Below are positions 12,483 to 25,068 of a DNA stretch of 64,000 nucleotides, piece by piece. Position numbers and translations under genes: made by a program. The notes beneath the pieces were generated by a model. It saw nothing but the letters and a program-made list of their open reading frames with translations. It made no database searches and had not been told where the DNA came from. Position 1 is the stretch's first letter, and each line of letters begins with the position of its first letter. Origin of the DNA: Canna indica. Its lineage: Eukaryota; Streptophyta; Magnoliopsida; Zingiberales; Cannaceae. Location of the stretch: positions 49,611,501 through 49,675,500 of the forward strand of contig CP136893.1 in assembly GCA_034359265.1 (NCBI GenBank). The letters run 5' to 3'.

Positions 12483-12634
12483 GACCAGAAATCTGAGTCC
12501 CGAGCGACTCCAGAACATTCACTGTGATGGGAGAAGTTGTTAATCGAGTTATTTTTGACAAACTAATGCAAAGAATTGCACGCTTTTTGGAATAGAATCT
12601 TGAACGAAGCCGACTGGTTGAACTTCGGGGTATC
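12473..12634 (+). repeat. Reference monomer m5 of the 1,134-bp HOR
   Basis: Start type ggttcgaaacgaccag with aaatctgagtcccgagcg, then aatcgagtt, tgcaaagaattgcac and gctttttggaatag, ending ctggttgaacttc. The first ten bases match the Pol III B-box consensus core GWTCRANNC; see the regulatory entry. Confidence 0.85.
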
Positions 12635-12796
12635 GGCTAGAAACGCCCAACAATCTGAGTCCCGAGCGACTCCAAAACATTCACTGTGATGGGAGAAGTT
12701 GTTAATATAGATATTTTTGAAAGACTAATACAAATAATTGCACGATTTTTCGAATAGAATCTTGAATGAAGCCGACTGGTTGAACTTCGGGGTATC
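12635..12796 (+). repeat. Reference monomer m6 of the 1,134-bp HOR
   Basis: Start ggctagaaacgcccaac, then ctgagtcccgagcgactcc, aaaacattcactg, and aatatagatatttttg in this copy (aatctagatatttttg elsewhere). It has ctaatacaaataattgcacg in place of ctaatgcaaagaattgcacg, which breaks the tgcaa/ttgca dyad. It ends ctggttgaacttc. Confidence 0.85.
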
Positions 12797-12958
12797 GACT
12801 AGAAACGCCCAGCAATCTGAGTCCCGAGTGACTCCAGAACATTCACTGTGATGGGAGAAATTGTTAATCGAGTTATTTTTGACAAACTAATACAAATAAT
12901 TGCACGATTTTTCGAATAGAATCTTGAACGAAGCCGACTGGTTGAAATTCGAGGTATC
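12797..12958 (+). repeat. Reference monomer m7 of the 1,134-bp HOR
   Basis: Start actagaaacgcccag (gactag here, ggctag elsewhere), then ctgagtcccgagtgactcc with the diagnostic gagtgact, agaaattgttaatcgag, ctaatacaaataattgcacg and cgatttttcgaatag. It ends ctggttgaaattcgagg, and the aaattcgagg end leads into m1 of the next copy. Confidence 0.85.
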
Positions 12959-15900
12959 GGCTAGAAATGCCCAGCAATCTGAGTCCCGAGCGACTCCAGA
13001 ACATTCACTGTGATGGGAGAAGTTGTTAATCGAGTTATTTTTGACAAACTAATGCATAGAATTGCACGCTTTTTCGAATAGAATCTTGAACGAAGCCGAC
13101 TCATTGAACTTCGGGGTATCAGGTCGAAACGACCAGCAACCTGTGACCTGAGCGACTCCAGAACATTCACTGTGATGAGAGAAGTTGTTAATCGATTTAT
13201 TTTGGACAGACTAATGCAAAGAATTGCACGCTTTTTCGAATAGAATCTAGAACGAAGTCGACTGATTGACCTTCGGGGTATTGGCTAGAAACGCCCAGCA
13301 ATCTAAGTCGCGAGCGACTCCAGAATATTCACTGTGATGGGAGAAGTTGTAGATCGAGTTATTTTTGACAAACTAATGCAAAGAATTGCACGTTTTTTCG
13401 AATAGAATCTTGAACGAAGCCGACTCATTGAACTTCGGGGTATCAGCTCGAAACGACCAGCAACCTGTGACCCGAGCGACTCCAGAACATTCACTGTGAT
13501 GGGAGAAGTTGTTAATCGAGTTATTTTTGACAAACTAATGCAAAGAATTGCACGCTTTTTGGAATAGAATCTTGAACGAAGCCGACTGATTGAACTTCGG
13601 GGTATCGGTTCGAAACGACCAGAAATCTGAGTCCCGAGCGACTCCAGAACATTCACTGTGATGGGAGAAGTTGTTAATCGAGTTATTTTTGACAAACTAA
13701 TGCAAAGAATTGCACGCTTTTTGGAATAGAATCTTGAACGAAGCCGACTGGTTGAACTTCGGGGTATCGGCTAGAAACGCCCAACAATCTGAGTCCCGAG
13801 CGACTCCAAAACATTCACTGTGATGGGAGAAGTTGTTAATATAGATATTTTTGAAAGACTAATACAAATAATTGCACGATTTTTCGAATAGAATCTTGAA
13901 TGAAGCCGACTGGTTGAACTTCGGGGTATCGACTAGAAACGCCCAGCAATCTGAGTCCCGAGTGACTCCAGAACATTCACTGTGATGGGAGAAATTGTTA
14001 ATCGAGTTATTTTTGACAAACTAATACAAATAATTGCACGATTTTTCGAATAGAATCTTGAACGAAGCCGACTGGTTGAAATTCGAGGTATCGGCTAGAA
14101 ATGCCCAGCAATCTGAGTCCCGAGCGACTCCAGAACATTCACTGTGATGGGAGAAGTTGTTAATCGAGTTATTTTTGACAAACTAATGCATAGAATTGCA
14201 CGCTTTTTCGAATAGAATCTTGAACGAAGCCGACTCATTGAACTTCGGGGTATCAGGTCGAAACGACCAGCAACCTGTGACCTGAGCGACTCCAGAACAT
14301 TCACTGTGATGAGAGAAGTTGTTAATCGATTTATTTTGGACAGACTAATGCAAAGAATTGCACGCTTTTTCGAATAGAATCTAGAACGAAGTCGACTGAT
14401 TGACCTTCGGGGTATTGGCTAGAAACGCCCAGCAATCTAAGTCGCGAGCGACTCCAGAATATTCACTGTGATGGGAGAAGTTGTAGATCGAGTTATTTTT
14501 GACAAACTAATGCAAAGAATTGCACGTTTTTTCGAATAGAATCTTGAACGAAGCCGACTCATTGAACTTCGGGGTATCAGCTCGAAACGACCAGCAACCT
14601 GTGACCCGAGCGACTCCAGAACATTCACTGTGATGGGAGAAGTTGTTAATCGAGTTATTTTTGACAAACTAATGCAAAGAATTGCACGCTTTTTGGAATA
14701 GAATCTTGAACGAAGCCGACTGATTGAACTTCGGGGTATCGGTTCGAAACGACCAGAAATCTGAGTCCCGGGCGACTCCAGAACATTCACTGTGATGGGA
14801 GAAGTTGTTAATCGAGTTATTTTTGACAAACTAATGCAAAGAATTGCACGCTTTTTGGAATAGAATCTTGAACGAAGCCGACTGGTTAAACTTCGGGGTA
14901 TCGGCTAGAAACGCCCAACAATCTGAGTCCCGAGCGACTCCAAAACATTCACTGTGATGGGAGAAGTTGTTAATATAGATATTTTTGAAAGTCTAATACA
15001 AATAATTGCACGATTTTTCGAATAGAATCTTGAACGAAGCCGACTGGTTGAACTTCGGGGTATCGGCTAGAAACGCCCAGCAATCTGAGTCCCGAGTGAC
15101 TCCAGAACATTCACTGTGATGGGAGAAATTGTTAATCGAGTTATTTTTGACAAACTAATACAAATAATTGCATGATTTTTCGAATAGAATCTTGAACGAA
15201 GCCGACTGGTTGAAATTCGAGGTATCGGCTAGAAATGCCCAGCAATCTGAGTCCCGAGCGACTCCAGAACATTCACTGTGATGGGAGAAGTTGTTAATCG
15301 AGTTATTTTTGACAAACTAATGCAAAGAATTGCACGCTTTTTCGAATAGAATCTTGAACGAAGCCGACTCATTGAACTTCGGGGTATCAGGTCGAAACGA
15401 CCAGCAACCTGTGACCTGAGCGACTCCAGAACATTCACTGTGATGAGAGAAGTTGTTAATCGATTTATTTTGGACAGACTAATGCAAAGAATTGCACGCT
15501 TTTTCGAATAGAATCTAGAACGAAGTCGACTGATTGACCTTCGGGGTATTGGCTAGAAACGCCCAGCAATCTAAGTCGCGAGCGACTCCAGAATATTCAC
15601 TGTGATGGGAGAAGTTGTAGATCGAGTTATTTTTGACAAACTAATGCAAAGAATTGCACGTTTTTTCGAATAGAATCTTGAACGAAGCCGACTCATTGAA
15701 CTTCGGGGTATCAGCTCGAAACGACCAGCAACCTGTGACCCGAGCGACTCCAGAACATTCACTGTGATGGGAGAAGTTGTTAATCGAGTTATTTTTGACA
15801 AACTAATGCAAAGAATTGCACGCTTTTTGGAATAGAATCTTGAACGAAGCCGACTGATTGAACTTCGGGGTATCGGTTCGAAACGACCAGAAATCTGAGT

Positions 15901-18011
15901 CCCGAGCGACTCCAGAACATTCACTGTGATGGGAGAAGTTGTTAATCGAGTTATTTTTGACAAACTAATGCAAAGAATTGCACGCTTTTTGGAATAGAAT
16001 CTTGAACGAAGCCGACTGGTTGAACTTCGGGGTATCGGCTAGAAACGCCCAACAATCTGAGTCCCGAGCGACTCCAAAACATTCACTGTGATGGGAGAAG
16101 TTGTTAATATAGATATTTTTGAAAGACTAATACAAATAATTGCACGATTTTTCGAATAGAATCTTGAATGAAGCCGACTGGTTGAACTTCGGGGTATCGA
16201 CTAGAAACGCCCAGCAATCTGAGTCCCGAGTGACTCCAGAACATTCACTGTGATGGGAGAAATTGTTAATCGAGTTATTTTTGACAAACTAATACAAATA
16301 ATTGCACGATTTTTCGAATAGAATCTTGAACGAAGCCGACTGGTTGAAATTCGAGGTATCGGCTAGAAATGCCCAGCAATCTGAGTCCCGAGCGACTCCA
16401 GAACATTCACTGTGATGGGAGAAGTTGTTAATCGAGTTATTTTTGACAAACTAATGCATAGAATTGCACGCTTTTTCGAATAGAATCTTGAACGAAGCCG
16501 ACTCATTGAACTTCGGGGTATCAGGTCGAAACGACCAGCAACCTGTGACCTGAGCGACTCCAGAACATTCACTGTGATGAGAGAAGTTGTTAATCGATTT
16601 ATTTTGGACAGACTAATGCAAAGAATTGCACGCTTTTTCGAATAGAATCTAGAACGAAGTCGACTGATTGACCTTCGGGGTATTGGCTAGAAACGCCCAG
16701 CAATCTAAGTCGCGAGCGACTCCAGAATATTCACTGTGATGGGAGAAGTTCTAGATCGAGTTATTTTTGACAAACTAATGCAAAGAATTGCACGTTTTTT
16801 CGAATAGAATCTTGAACGAAGCCGACTCATTGAACTTCGGGGTATCAGCTCGAAACGACCAGCAACCTGTGACCCGAGCGACTCCAGAACATTCACTGTG
16901 ATGGGAGAAGTTGTTAATCGAGTTATTTTTGACAAACTAATGCAAAGAATTGCACGCTTTTTGGAATAGAATCTTGAACGAAGCCGACTGATTGAACTTC
17001 GGGGTATCGGTTCGAAACGACCAGAAATCTGAGTCCCGGGCGACTCCAGAACATTCACTGTGATGGGAGAAGTTGTTAATCGAGTTATTTTTGACAAACT
17101 AATGCAAAGAATTGCACGCTTTTTGGAATAGAATCTTGAACGAAGCCGACTGGTTAAACTTCGGGGTATCGGCTAGAAACGCCCAACAATCTGAGTCCCG
17201 AGCGACTCCAAAACATTCACTGTGATGGGAGAAGTTGTTAATATAGATATTTTTGAAAGTCTAATACAAATAATTGCACGATTTTTCGAATAGAATCTTG
17301 AACGAAGCCGACTGGTTGAACTTCGGGGTATCGGCTAGAAACGCCCAGCAATCTGAGTCCCGAGTGACTCCAGAACATTCACTGTGATGGGAGAAATTGT
17401 TAATCGAGTTATTTTTGACAAACTAATACAAATAATTGCATGATTTTTCGAATAGAATCTTGAACGAAGCCGACTGGTTGAAATTCGAGGTATCGGCTAG
17501 AAATGCCCAGCAATCTGAGTCCCGAGCGACTCCAGAACATTCACTGTGATGGGAGAAGTTGTTAATCGAGTTATTTTTGACAAACTAATGCAAAGAATTG
17601 CACGCTTTTTCGAATAGAATCTTGAACGAAGCCGACTCATTGAACTACGGGGTATCGGCTCGAATCGACCAGCAACCTGTGACCTGAGCGACTCCACAAC
17701 ATTCACTGTGATGGGAGAAGTTGTTAATCGATTTATTTTAGACAGACTAATGCAAAGAATTGCACGCTTTTTTGAATAGAATCTAGAACGAAGTCGACTG
17801 ATTGACCTTCGGGGTATCGGCTAGAAACGCCCAGCAATCTAAGTCGCGAGCGACTCCAGAATATTCACTGTGATGGGAGAAGTTGTTAATCGAGTTATTT
17901 TTAACAAACTAATGCAAAGAAATTGCACGCTTTTTCGAATAGAATCTTGAACGAAGCCGACTCATTGAACTTCGGGGTATCAGCTCGAAACGACCAGCAA
18001 CCTGTGACCCG

Positions 18012-19307
18012 AGCGACTCCAGAACATTCACTGTGATGGGAGATGTTGTTAATCGAGTTATTTTTGACAAACTAATGCAAAGAATTGCACGCTTTTTGGA
18101 ATAGAATCTTGAACGAAGCCGACTGATTGAACTTCGGGGTATCGGTTCGAAATGACCAGAAATCTGAGTCCCGAGCGACTCCAAAACATTCACTGTGATG
18201 GGAGAAGTTGTTAATCGAGTTATTTTTGACAAACTAATGCAAAGAATTGCACGCTTTTTGGAATAGAATCTTGAACGAAGCCCACTGGTTGAACTTCGGG
18301 GTATCGGTTAGAAACGCCCAGTAATCTGAGTCCCGAGCGACTCCAAAACATTCACTGTGATGGGAGAAGTTGTTAATCTAGATATTTTTGATAGACTAAT
18401 ACAAATAATTGCACGATTTTTTGAATAGAATCTTGAACGAAGCCGACTGGTTGAACTTCGGTGTATCGGCTAGAAACGCCCAGCAATCTGAGTCCCGAGC
18501 GACTCCAGAACATTCACTGTGATGGGAGAAGTTGTTAATCGAGTTATTTTTTACAGACTAATACAAATAATTGCACGATTTTTCGAATAGAATCTTGAAC
18601 GAATCCGACTGGTTGAACTTCGGGGTATCGGCTAGAAACGCCCAGCAATTTGAGTCCCGAGCGACTCCAGAACATTCACTCTGATGGGAGAAGTTGTTAA
18701 TCGAGTTATTTTTGACAGACTAATGCAAAGAATTGCAAGATTTTTCGAAGATAATCTTGAACGAAGCCGACTGATTGAACTACGAGGTATTAGCTCGAAA
18801 CGACCAGCAACCTGTGACCTGAGCGACTCCAGAACATTCACTGTGATGGGAGAAGTTGTTAATCGGGTTATTTTTGACAGACTAATGCAAAGAATTGCAT
18901 GATTTTTCGAAGAGAATCTTGAACGAAGTCGACTGATTGACCTTAGGGGTATCGGCTAGAAACGCCCAGCAATCTAAGTCCCGAGCGACTCCACAACATT
19001 CACTGTGATGGGAGAAGTTGTTAATCTAGATATTTTTGACAGACTAATACAAATAATTGCACGATTTTTCGAATAGAATCTTGAACGAAGCCGACAGGTT
19101 GAACTTCGGGGTAACGGCTAGAAACGCCCAACAATCTGAGTCCCGAGTGACTCCAGAACATTCACTGTGATGGGAGAAGTTGTTAATCGAGTTATTTTTG
19201 ACAAACTAATACAAATAATTGCATGATTTTTCGAATAGAATCTTGAACGAAGCCGACTAGTTGAAATTCGGGGTATCGGCTAGAAACGCCCAGCAATCTG
19301 AGTCCCG
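18012..19307 (+). repeat. 1,296-bp tandem duplication, left copy
   Basis: Eight monomers (8 x 162) repeated at 19,308. Shared private markers at a 1,296-bp offset: gggagatgttgtt (18,041 and 19,337), cggttagaaac (18,306 and 19,602), ctctgatgggag near 18,680 and 19,976, and gaagataatcttg near 18,748 and 20,044. At least one base differs (cccagtaatc near 18,322 against cccagcaatc). The boundaries are placed within about 30 bp because the junction lies in sequence common to both partners. Confidence 0.82.
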
Positions 19308-20603
19308 AGCGACTCCAGAACATTCACTGTGATGGGAGATGTTGTTAATCGAGTTATTTTTGACAAACTAATGCAAAGAATTGCACGCTTTTTGGAATAG
19401 AATCTTGAACGAAGCCGACTGATTGAACTTCGGGGTATCGGTTCGAAATGACCAGAAATCTGAGTCCCGAGCGACTCCAAAACATTCACTGTGATGGGAG
19501 AAGTTGTTAATCGAGTTATTTTTGACAAACTAATGCAAAGAATTGCACGCTTTTTGGAATAGAATCTTGAACGAAGCCCACTGGTTGAACTTCGGGGTAT
19601 CGGTTAGAAACGCCCAGCAATCTGAGTCCCGAGCGACTCCAAAACATTCACTGTGATGGGAGAAGTTGTTAATCTAGATATTTTTGATAGACTAATACAA
19701 ATAATTGCACGATTTTTTGAATAGAATCTTGAACGAAGCCGACTGGTTGAACTTCGGTGTATCGGCTAGAAACGCCCAGCAATCTGAGTCCCGAGCGACT
19801 CCAGAACATTCACTGTGATGGGAGAAGTTGTTAATCGAGTTATTTTTTACAGACTAATACAAATAATTGCACGATTTTTCGAATAGAATCTTGAACGAAT
19901 CCGACTGGTTGAACTTCGGGGTATCGGCTAGAAACGCCCAGCAATTTGAGTCCCGAGCGACTCCAGAACATTCACTCTGATGGGAGAAGTTGTTAATCGA
20001 GTTATTTTTGACAGACTAATGCAAAGAATTGCAAGATTTTTCGAAGATAATCTTGAACGAAGCCGACTGATTGAACTACGAGGTATTAGCTCGAAACGAC
20101 CAGCAACCTGTGACCTGAGCGACTCCAGAACATTCACTGTGATGGGAGAAGTTGTTAATCGGGTTATTTTTGACAGACTAATGCAAAGAATTGCATGATT
20201 TTTCGAAGAGAATCTTGAACGAAGTCGACTGATTGACCTTAGGGGTATCGGCTAGAAACGCCCAGCAATCTAAGTCCCGAGCGACTCCACAACATTCACT
20301 GTGATGGGAGAAGTTGTTAATCTAGATATTTTTGACAGACTAATACAAATAATTGCACGATTTTTCGAATAGAATCTTGAACGAAGCCGACAGGTTGAAC
20401 TTCGGGGTAACGGCTAGAAACGCCCAACAATCTGAGTCCCGAGTGACTCCAGAACATTCACTGTGATGGGAGAAGTTGTTAATCGAGTTATTTTTGACAA
20501 ACTAATACAAATAATTGCATGATTTTTCGAATAGAATCTTGAACGAAGCCGACTAGTTGAAATTCGGGGTATCGGCTAGAAACGCCCAGCAATCTGAGTC
20601 CCG
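19308..20603 (+). repeat. 1,296-bp tandem duplication, right copy
   Basis: Second copy of the eight-monomer block. The junction unit at 19,278 starts as ggctag with ctgagtcccgag and then continues with the agatgttgtt marker that belongs to the m4 monomer of the left copy, so it is a hybrid. The copy ends near 20,603, where the following monomer carries the ordinary agaagttgtt. Confidence 0.82.
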
Positions 20604-20897
20604 AGTGACTCCAGAACATTCACTGTGATGGGAGAAGTTGTTAATCGAGTTATTTTTGACAAACTAATGCAAAGAATTGCACGCTTTTTGGAATAGAATC
20701 TTGAACGAAGCCGACTGATTGAACTTCGGGGTATCGGTTCGAAACGACCAGAAATCTGAGTCCCGAGCGACTCCAGAACATTCACTGTGATGGGAGAAGT
20801 CGTTAATCGAGTTATTTTTGACAAACTAATGCAAAGAATTGCACGCTTTTTGGAATAGAATCTTGAACGAAGCCGACTGGTTGAACTTCGGGGTATC

Positions 20898-23448
20898 GGC
20901 TAGAAACGCCCAGCAATCTGAGTCCCGAGCGACTCCAAAACATTCACTGTGATGGGAGAAGTTGTTAATCGAGTTATTTTTTACAAACTAATACAAATAA
21001 TTGCACGATTTTTCGAATAGAATCTTGAACGAAGCCGACTGGTTGAAATTTGGGGTATCAGCTAGAAACGCCCAGCAATCTGAGTCCCTAGCGACTCCAG
21101 AACATTCACTGTGATGGGAGAAGTTGTTAATCGAGTTATTTTTGACAAACTAATGCAAAGAATTGCACTCTTTTTCGAATAGAATCTTGAACGAAGCTGA
21201 CTCATTGAACTTCGGGGTATCAGCTCAAAACGACCAGCAACCTGTGACCTGAGCGACTCCAGAACATTCACTGTGATGGGAGAAGTTGTTAATCGATTTA
21301 TTTTGGACAGACTAATGCAAAGAATTGCACGCTTTTTCGAATAGAATCTAGAACGAAGTCGACTGATTGACCTTCGGGGTATCGGCTAGAAATGCCCAGC
21401 AATCTAAGTCGCGAGTGACTCCAGAATATTCACTGTGATGGTAGAAGTTGTTAATCGAGTTATTTTTGACAGACTAATGCAAAGAATTGCACAATTTTTC
21501 AAATAGATACTTGAACGAAGCCGAGTGGTTGAACTTCGGGGTATCAGCTAGAAACGCCCAGAAATATGAGACACAAGCGACTCCAGAACATTCACTGTGA
21601 TGGGAGAAGTTGTTAATCGGGTTATTTTTGACAGACTAATGCAAAGAATTGCATGATTTTTCGAAGAGAATCTTGAACGAAGCCGACTGATTGAACTACG
21701 AGGTATCAGCTCGAAACGACCAGCAACCTGTGACCTGAGCGACTCAAGAACATTCACTGTGATGGGAGAAGTTGTTAATCGGGTTATTTTTGACAGACTA
21801 ATGCAAAGAATTGCATGATTTTTCGAAGAGAATGTTGAACGAAGTTGACTGATTGACCTTAGGGGTATCGGCTAGAAACGCCCAGCAATCTAAGTCCCGA
21901 GCGGCTCCACAACATTCACTGTGATGGGAGAAGTTGTTTATCTAGATATTTTTGACAGACTAATACAAATAATTGCATGATTTTTCGAATAGAATCTTGA
22001 ACGAAGCCGACAGGTTGAACTTCGGTGTATCGGCTAGAAACGCCCAGCAATCTGAGTCCCGAGTGACTCCAGAACATTCACTGTGATGGGAGAAGTTGTT
22101 AATCGAGTTATTTTTGACAAACTAATACAAATAATTGCATGATTTTTCGAATAGAATCTTGAACGAAGCCGATTAGTTGAAATTCGGGGTATCGGCTAGA
22201 AACGCCCAGCAATCTGAGTCCCGAGCGACTCCAGAACATTCACTGTGATGGGAGAAGTTGTTAATCGAGTTATTTTTGACAAACTAATGCAAAGAATTGC
22301 ACGCTTTTTCGTATAGAATCTTGAACGAAGCCGACTCATTGAACTTCGGGGTATCAGCTCGAAACGACCAGCAACCTGTGACCTGAGCGACTCCAGAACA
22401 TTCACTGTGATGGGAGAAGTTGTTAATCGATTTATTTTGGATAGACTAATAAAAAGAATTGCATGCTTTTTCGAATAGAATCTAGAACGAAGTCGACTGA
22501 TTGACCTTCGGGGTATTGGCTAGAAACGCCCAGCAATCTAAGTCGCGAGCGACTCCAGAATATTCACTGTGATGGGAGAAGTTGTTAATCGAGTTATTTT
22601 TGACAAACTAATGCAAAGAATTGCACGCTTTTTCGAATAGAATCTTGAACGAAGCCGACTCATTGAACTTCGGGGTATCAGCTCGAAACGACCAGCAACC
22701 TGTGACCCGAGCGACTCCAGAACATTCACTGTGATGGGAGAAGTTGTTAATCGAGTTATTTTTGACAAACTAATGCAAAGAATTGCACGCTTTTAGGAAT
22801 AGAATCTTGAACGAAGCCGACTGATTGAACTTCGGGGTATCGGTTCGAAACGACCAGAAATCTGAGTCCCGAGCGACTCCAGAACATTCACTGCGATGGG
22901 AGAAGTTGTTAATCGAGTTATTTTTGACAAACTAATGCAAAGAATTGCACGCTTTTTGGAATAGAATCTTGAACGAAGCCGACTGGTTGAACTTCGGGGT
23001 ATCGGCTAGAAACGCCCAGCAATCTGAGTCCCGAGCGACTCCAAAACATTCACTGTGATGGGAGAAGTTGTTAATCGAGTTATTTTTTACAAACTAATAC
23101 AAATAATTGCACGATTTTTCGAATAGAATCTTGAACGAAGCCGACTGGTTGAAATTTGGGGTATCGGCTAGAAACGCCCAGCAATCTGAGTCCCTAGCGA
23201 CTCCAGAACATTCACTGTGATGGGAGAAGTTGTTAATCGAGTTATTTTTGACAAACTAATGCAAAGAATTGCACTCTTTTTCGAATAGAATCTTGAACGA
23301 AGCTGACTCATTGAACTTCGGGGTATCAGCTCAAAACGACCAGCAACCTGTGACCTGAGCGACTCCAGAACATTCACTGTGATGGGAGAAGTTGTTAATC
23401 GATTTATTTTGGACAGACTAATGCGAAGAATTGCACGCTTTTTCGAAT
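20898..23448 (+). repeat. Satellite segment built from reused cassettes
   Basis: Monomers from 20,898 repeat the gtccctagcg, cactctttttcg, gaagctgactc series first seen at 2,107; a second copy begins at 23,004, 2,106 bp (13 monomers) later. Between them, 21,370-22,030 matches 10,030-10,690 at an offset of 11,341 bp (70 monomers plus the inserted base near 17,921), including gagcggctccac and gagaatgttgaac. From 22,194 the order m1-m2-m3-m4-m5 of the 1,134-bp HOR reappears before switching at 23,004. Nothing non-satellite is present. Confidence 0.75.
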
Positions 23449-25068
23449 AGAATCTAGAACGAAGTCGACTGATTGACCTTCGGGGTATCGGCTAGAAATG
23501 CCCAGCAATCTAAGTCGCGAGTGACTCCAGAATATTCACTGTGATGGTAGAAGTTGTTAATCGAGTTATTTTTGACAGACTAATGCAAAGAATTGCACAA
23601 TTTTTCAAATAGATACTTGAACGAAGCCGAGTGGTTGAACTTCCGGGTATCGGCTAGAAACGCCCAGAAATCTGAGACACAAGCGACTCCAGAACATTCA
23701 CTGTGATGGGAGAAGTTGTTAATCGGGTTATTTTTGACAAACTAATGCAAAGAATTGCATGATTTTTCGAAGAGAATCTTGAACGAAGCCGACTGATTGA
23801 ACTACGAGGTATCAGCTCGAAACGACCAGCAACCTGTGACCTGAGCGACTCAAGAACATTCACTGTGATGGGAGAAGTTGTTAATCGGGTTATTTTTGAC
23901 AAACTAATGCAAAGAATTGCACGCTTTTTCGTATAGAATCTTGAACGAAGCCGACTCATTGAACTTCGGGGTATCAGCTCGAAACGACCAGCAACCTGTG
24001 ACCTGAGCGAGTCCAGAACATTCACTGTGATGGGAGAAGTTGTTAATCGATTTATTTTGGATAGACTAATAAAAAGAATTGCATGCTTTTTCGAATAGAA
24101 TCTAGAACGAAGTCGACTGATTGACCTTCGGGGTATTGGCTAGAAACGCCCAGCAATCTAAGTCGCGAGCGACTCCAGAATATTCACTGTGATGGGAGAA
24201 GTTGTTAATCGAGTTATTTTTGACAAACTAATGCAAAGAATTGCACGCTTTTTCGAATAGAATCTTGAACGAAGCCGACTCATTGAACTTCGGGGTATCA
24301 GCTCGAAACGACCAGCAACCTGTGACCCGAGCGACTCCAGAACATTCACTGTGATGGGAGAAGTTGTTAATCGAGTTATTTTTGACAAACTAATGCAAAG
24401 AATTGCACGCTTTTTGGAATAGAATCTTGAACGAAGCCGACTGATTGAACTTCGGGGTATCGGTTCGAAACGACCAGAAATCTGAGTCCCGAGCGACTCC
24501 AGAACATTCACTGTGATGGGAGAAGTTGTTAATCGAGTTATTTTTGACAAACTAATGCAAAGAATTGCACGCTTTTTGGAATAGAATCTTGAACGAAGCC
24601 GACTGGTTGAACTTCGGGGTATCGGCTAGAAACGCCCAGCAATCTGAGTCCCGAGCGACTCCAAAACATTCACTGTGATGGGAGAAGTTGTTAATCTAGA
24701 TATTTTTGACAAACTAATACAAATAATTGCACGATTTTTCGAATAGAATCTTGAACGAAGCCGACTGGTTGAACTTCGGGGTATCGGCTAGAAACGCCCA
24801 GCAATCTGAGTCCCGAGTGACTCCAGAACATTCACTGTGATGGGAGAAGTTGTTAATCGAGTTATTTTTGACAAACTAATACAAATAATTGCACGATTTT
24901 TCGAATAGAATCTTGAACGAAGCCGACTGGTTGAAATTCGAGGTATCGGCTAGAAACGCCCAGCAATCTGAGTCCCGAGCGACTCCAGAACATTCACTGT
25001 GATGGGAGAAGTTGTTAATCGAGTTATTTTTGACAAACTAATGCAAAGAATTGCACGCTTTTTCGAAT
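23449..25068 (+). repeat. 1,620-bp tandem duplication, left copy
   Basis: Ten monomers (10 x 162) repeated directly at 25,069. Markers at a 1,620-bp offset: cttccgggtat (23,640 and 25,260), gcgactcaagaac (near 23,844 and 25,464), gcgagtccagaac (near 24,007 and 25,627) and cgtatagaatc (near 23,930 and 25,550). I saw no difference between the copies at the places compared. Confidence 0.88.

Larger units (their letters stand above)
10691..18629 (+). repeat. Seven-monomer higher-order repeat, 1,134 bp, seven copies
   Basis: Seven monomer types (m1-m7) recur in fixed order with copy starts at 10,691, 11,825, 12,959, 14,093, 15,227, 16,361 and 17,495. Spacing is exactly 1,134 bp (7 x 162). The last copy is 1,135 bp because of a one-base insertion near 17,921. 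Copies at 12,959-16,361 are nearly identical to each other; the first and last are more diverged, as expected if homogenisation is strongest in the middle. Neighbouring monomers within a copy differ much more than equivalent monomers in successive copies, which is the defining property of a higher-order repeat. Confidence 0.93.

Noticed and set aside
12473..12500. tRNA or tRNA-derived SINE, suggested by ggttcgaaac
   Set aside because: The bases flanking the TTCGAAA loop do not pair as a T stem, and there is no D arm, anticodon arm or A box upstream.
11825..12958. CENP-B box in the monomer
   Set aside because: The reverse strand has cttcgttcaagattcta, which matches the first seven bases of the human 17-bp box but lacks the required CGGG. 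On the plus strand ttcggggta has the first half only. Not enough to call a site.
18684..18902. Plus-strand ATG frame of 72 codons, duplicated at 19,980
   Set aside because: It is the satellite read in one frame, open only because gaatag is changed to gaagat. The second copy comes from the 1,296-bp duplication and is not a sign of selection.
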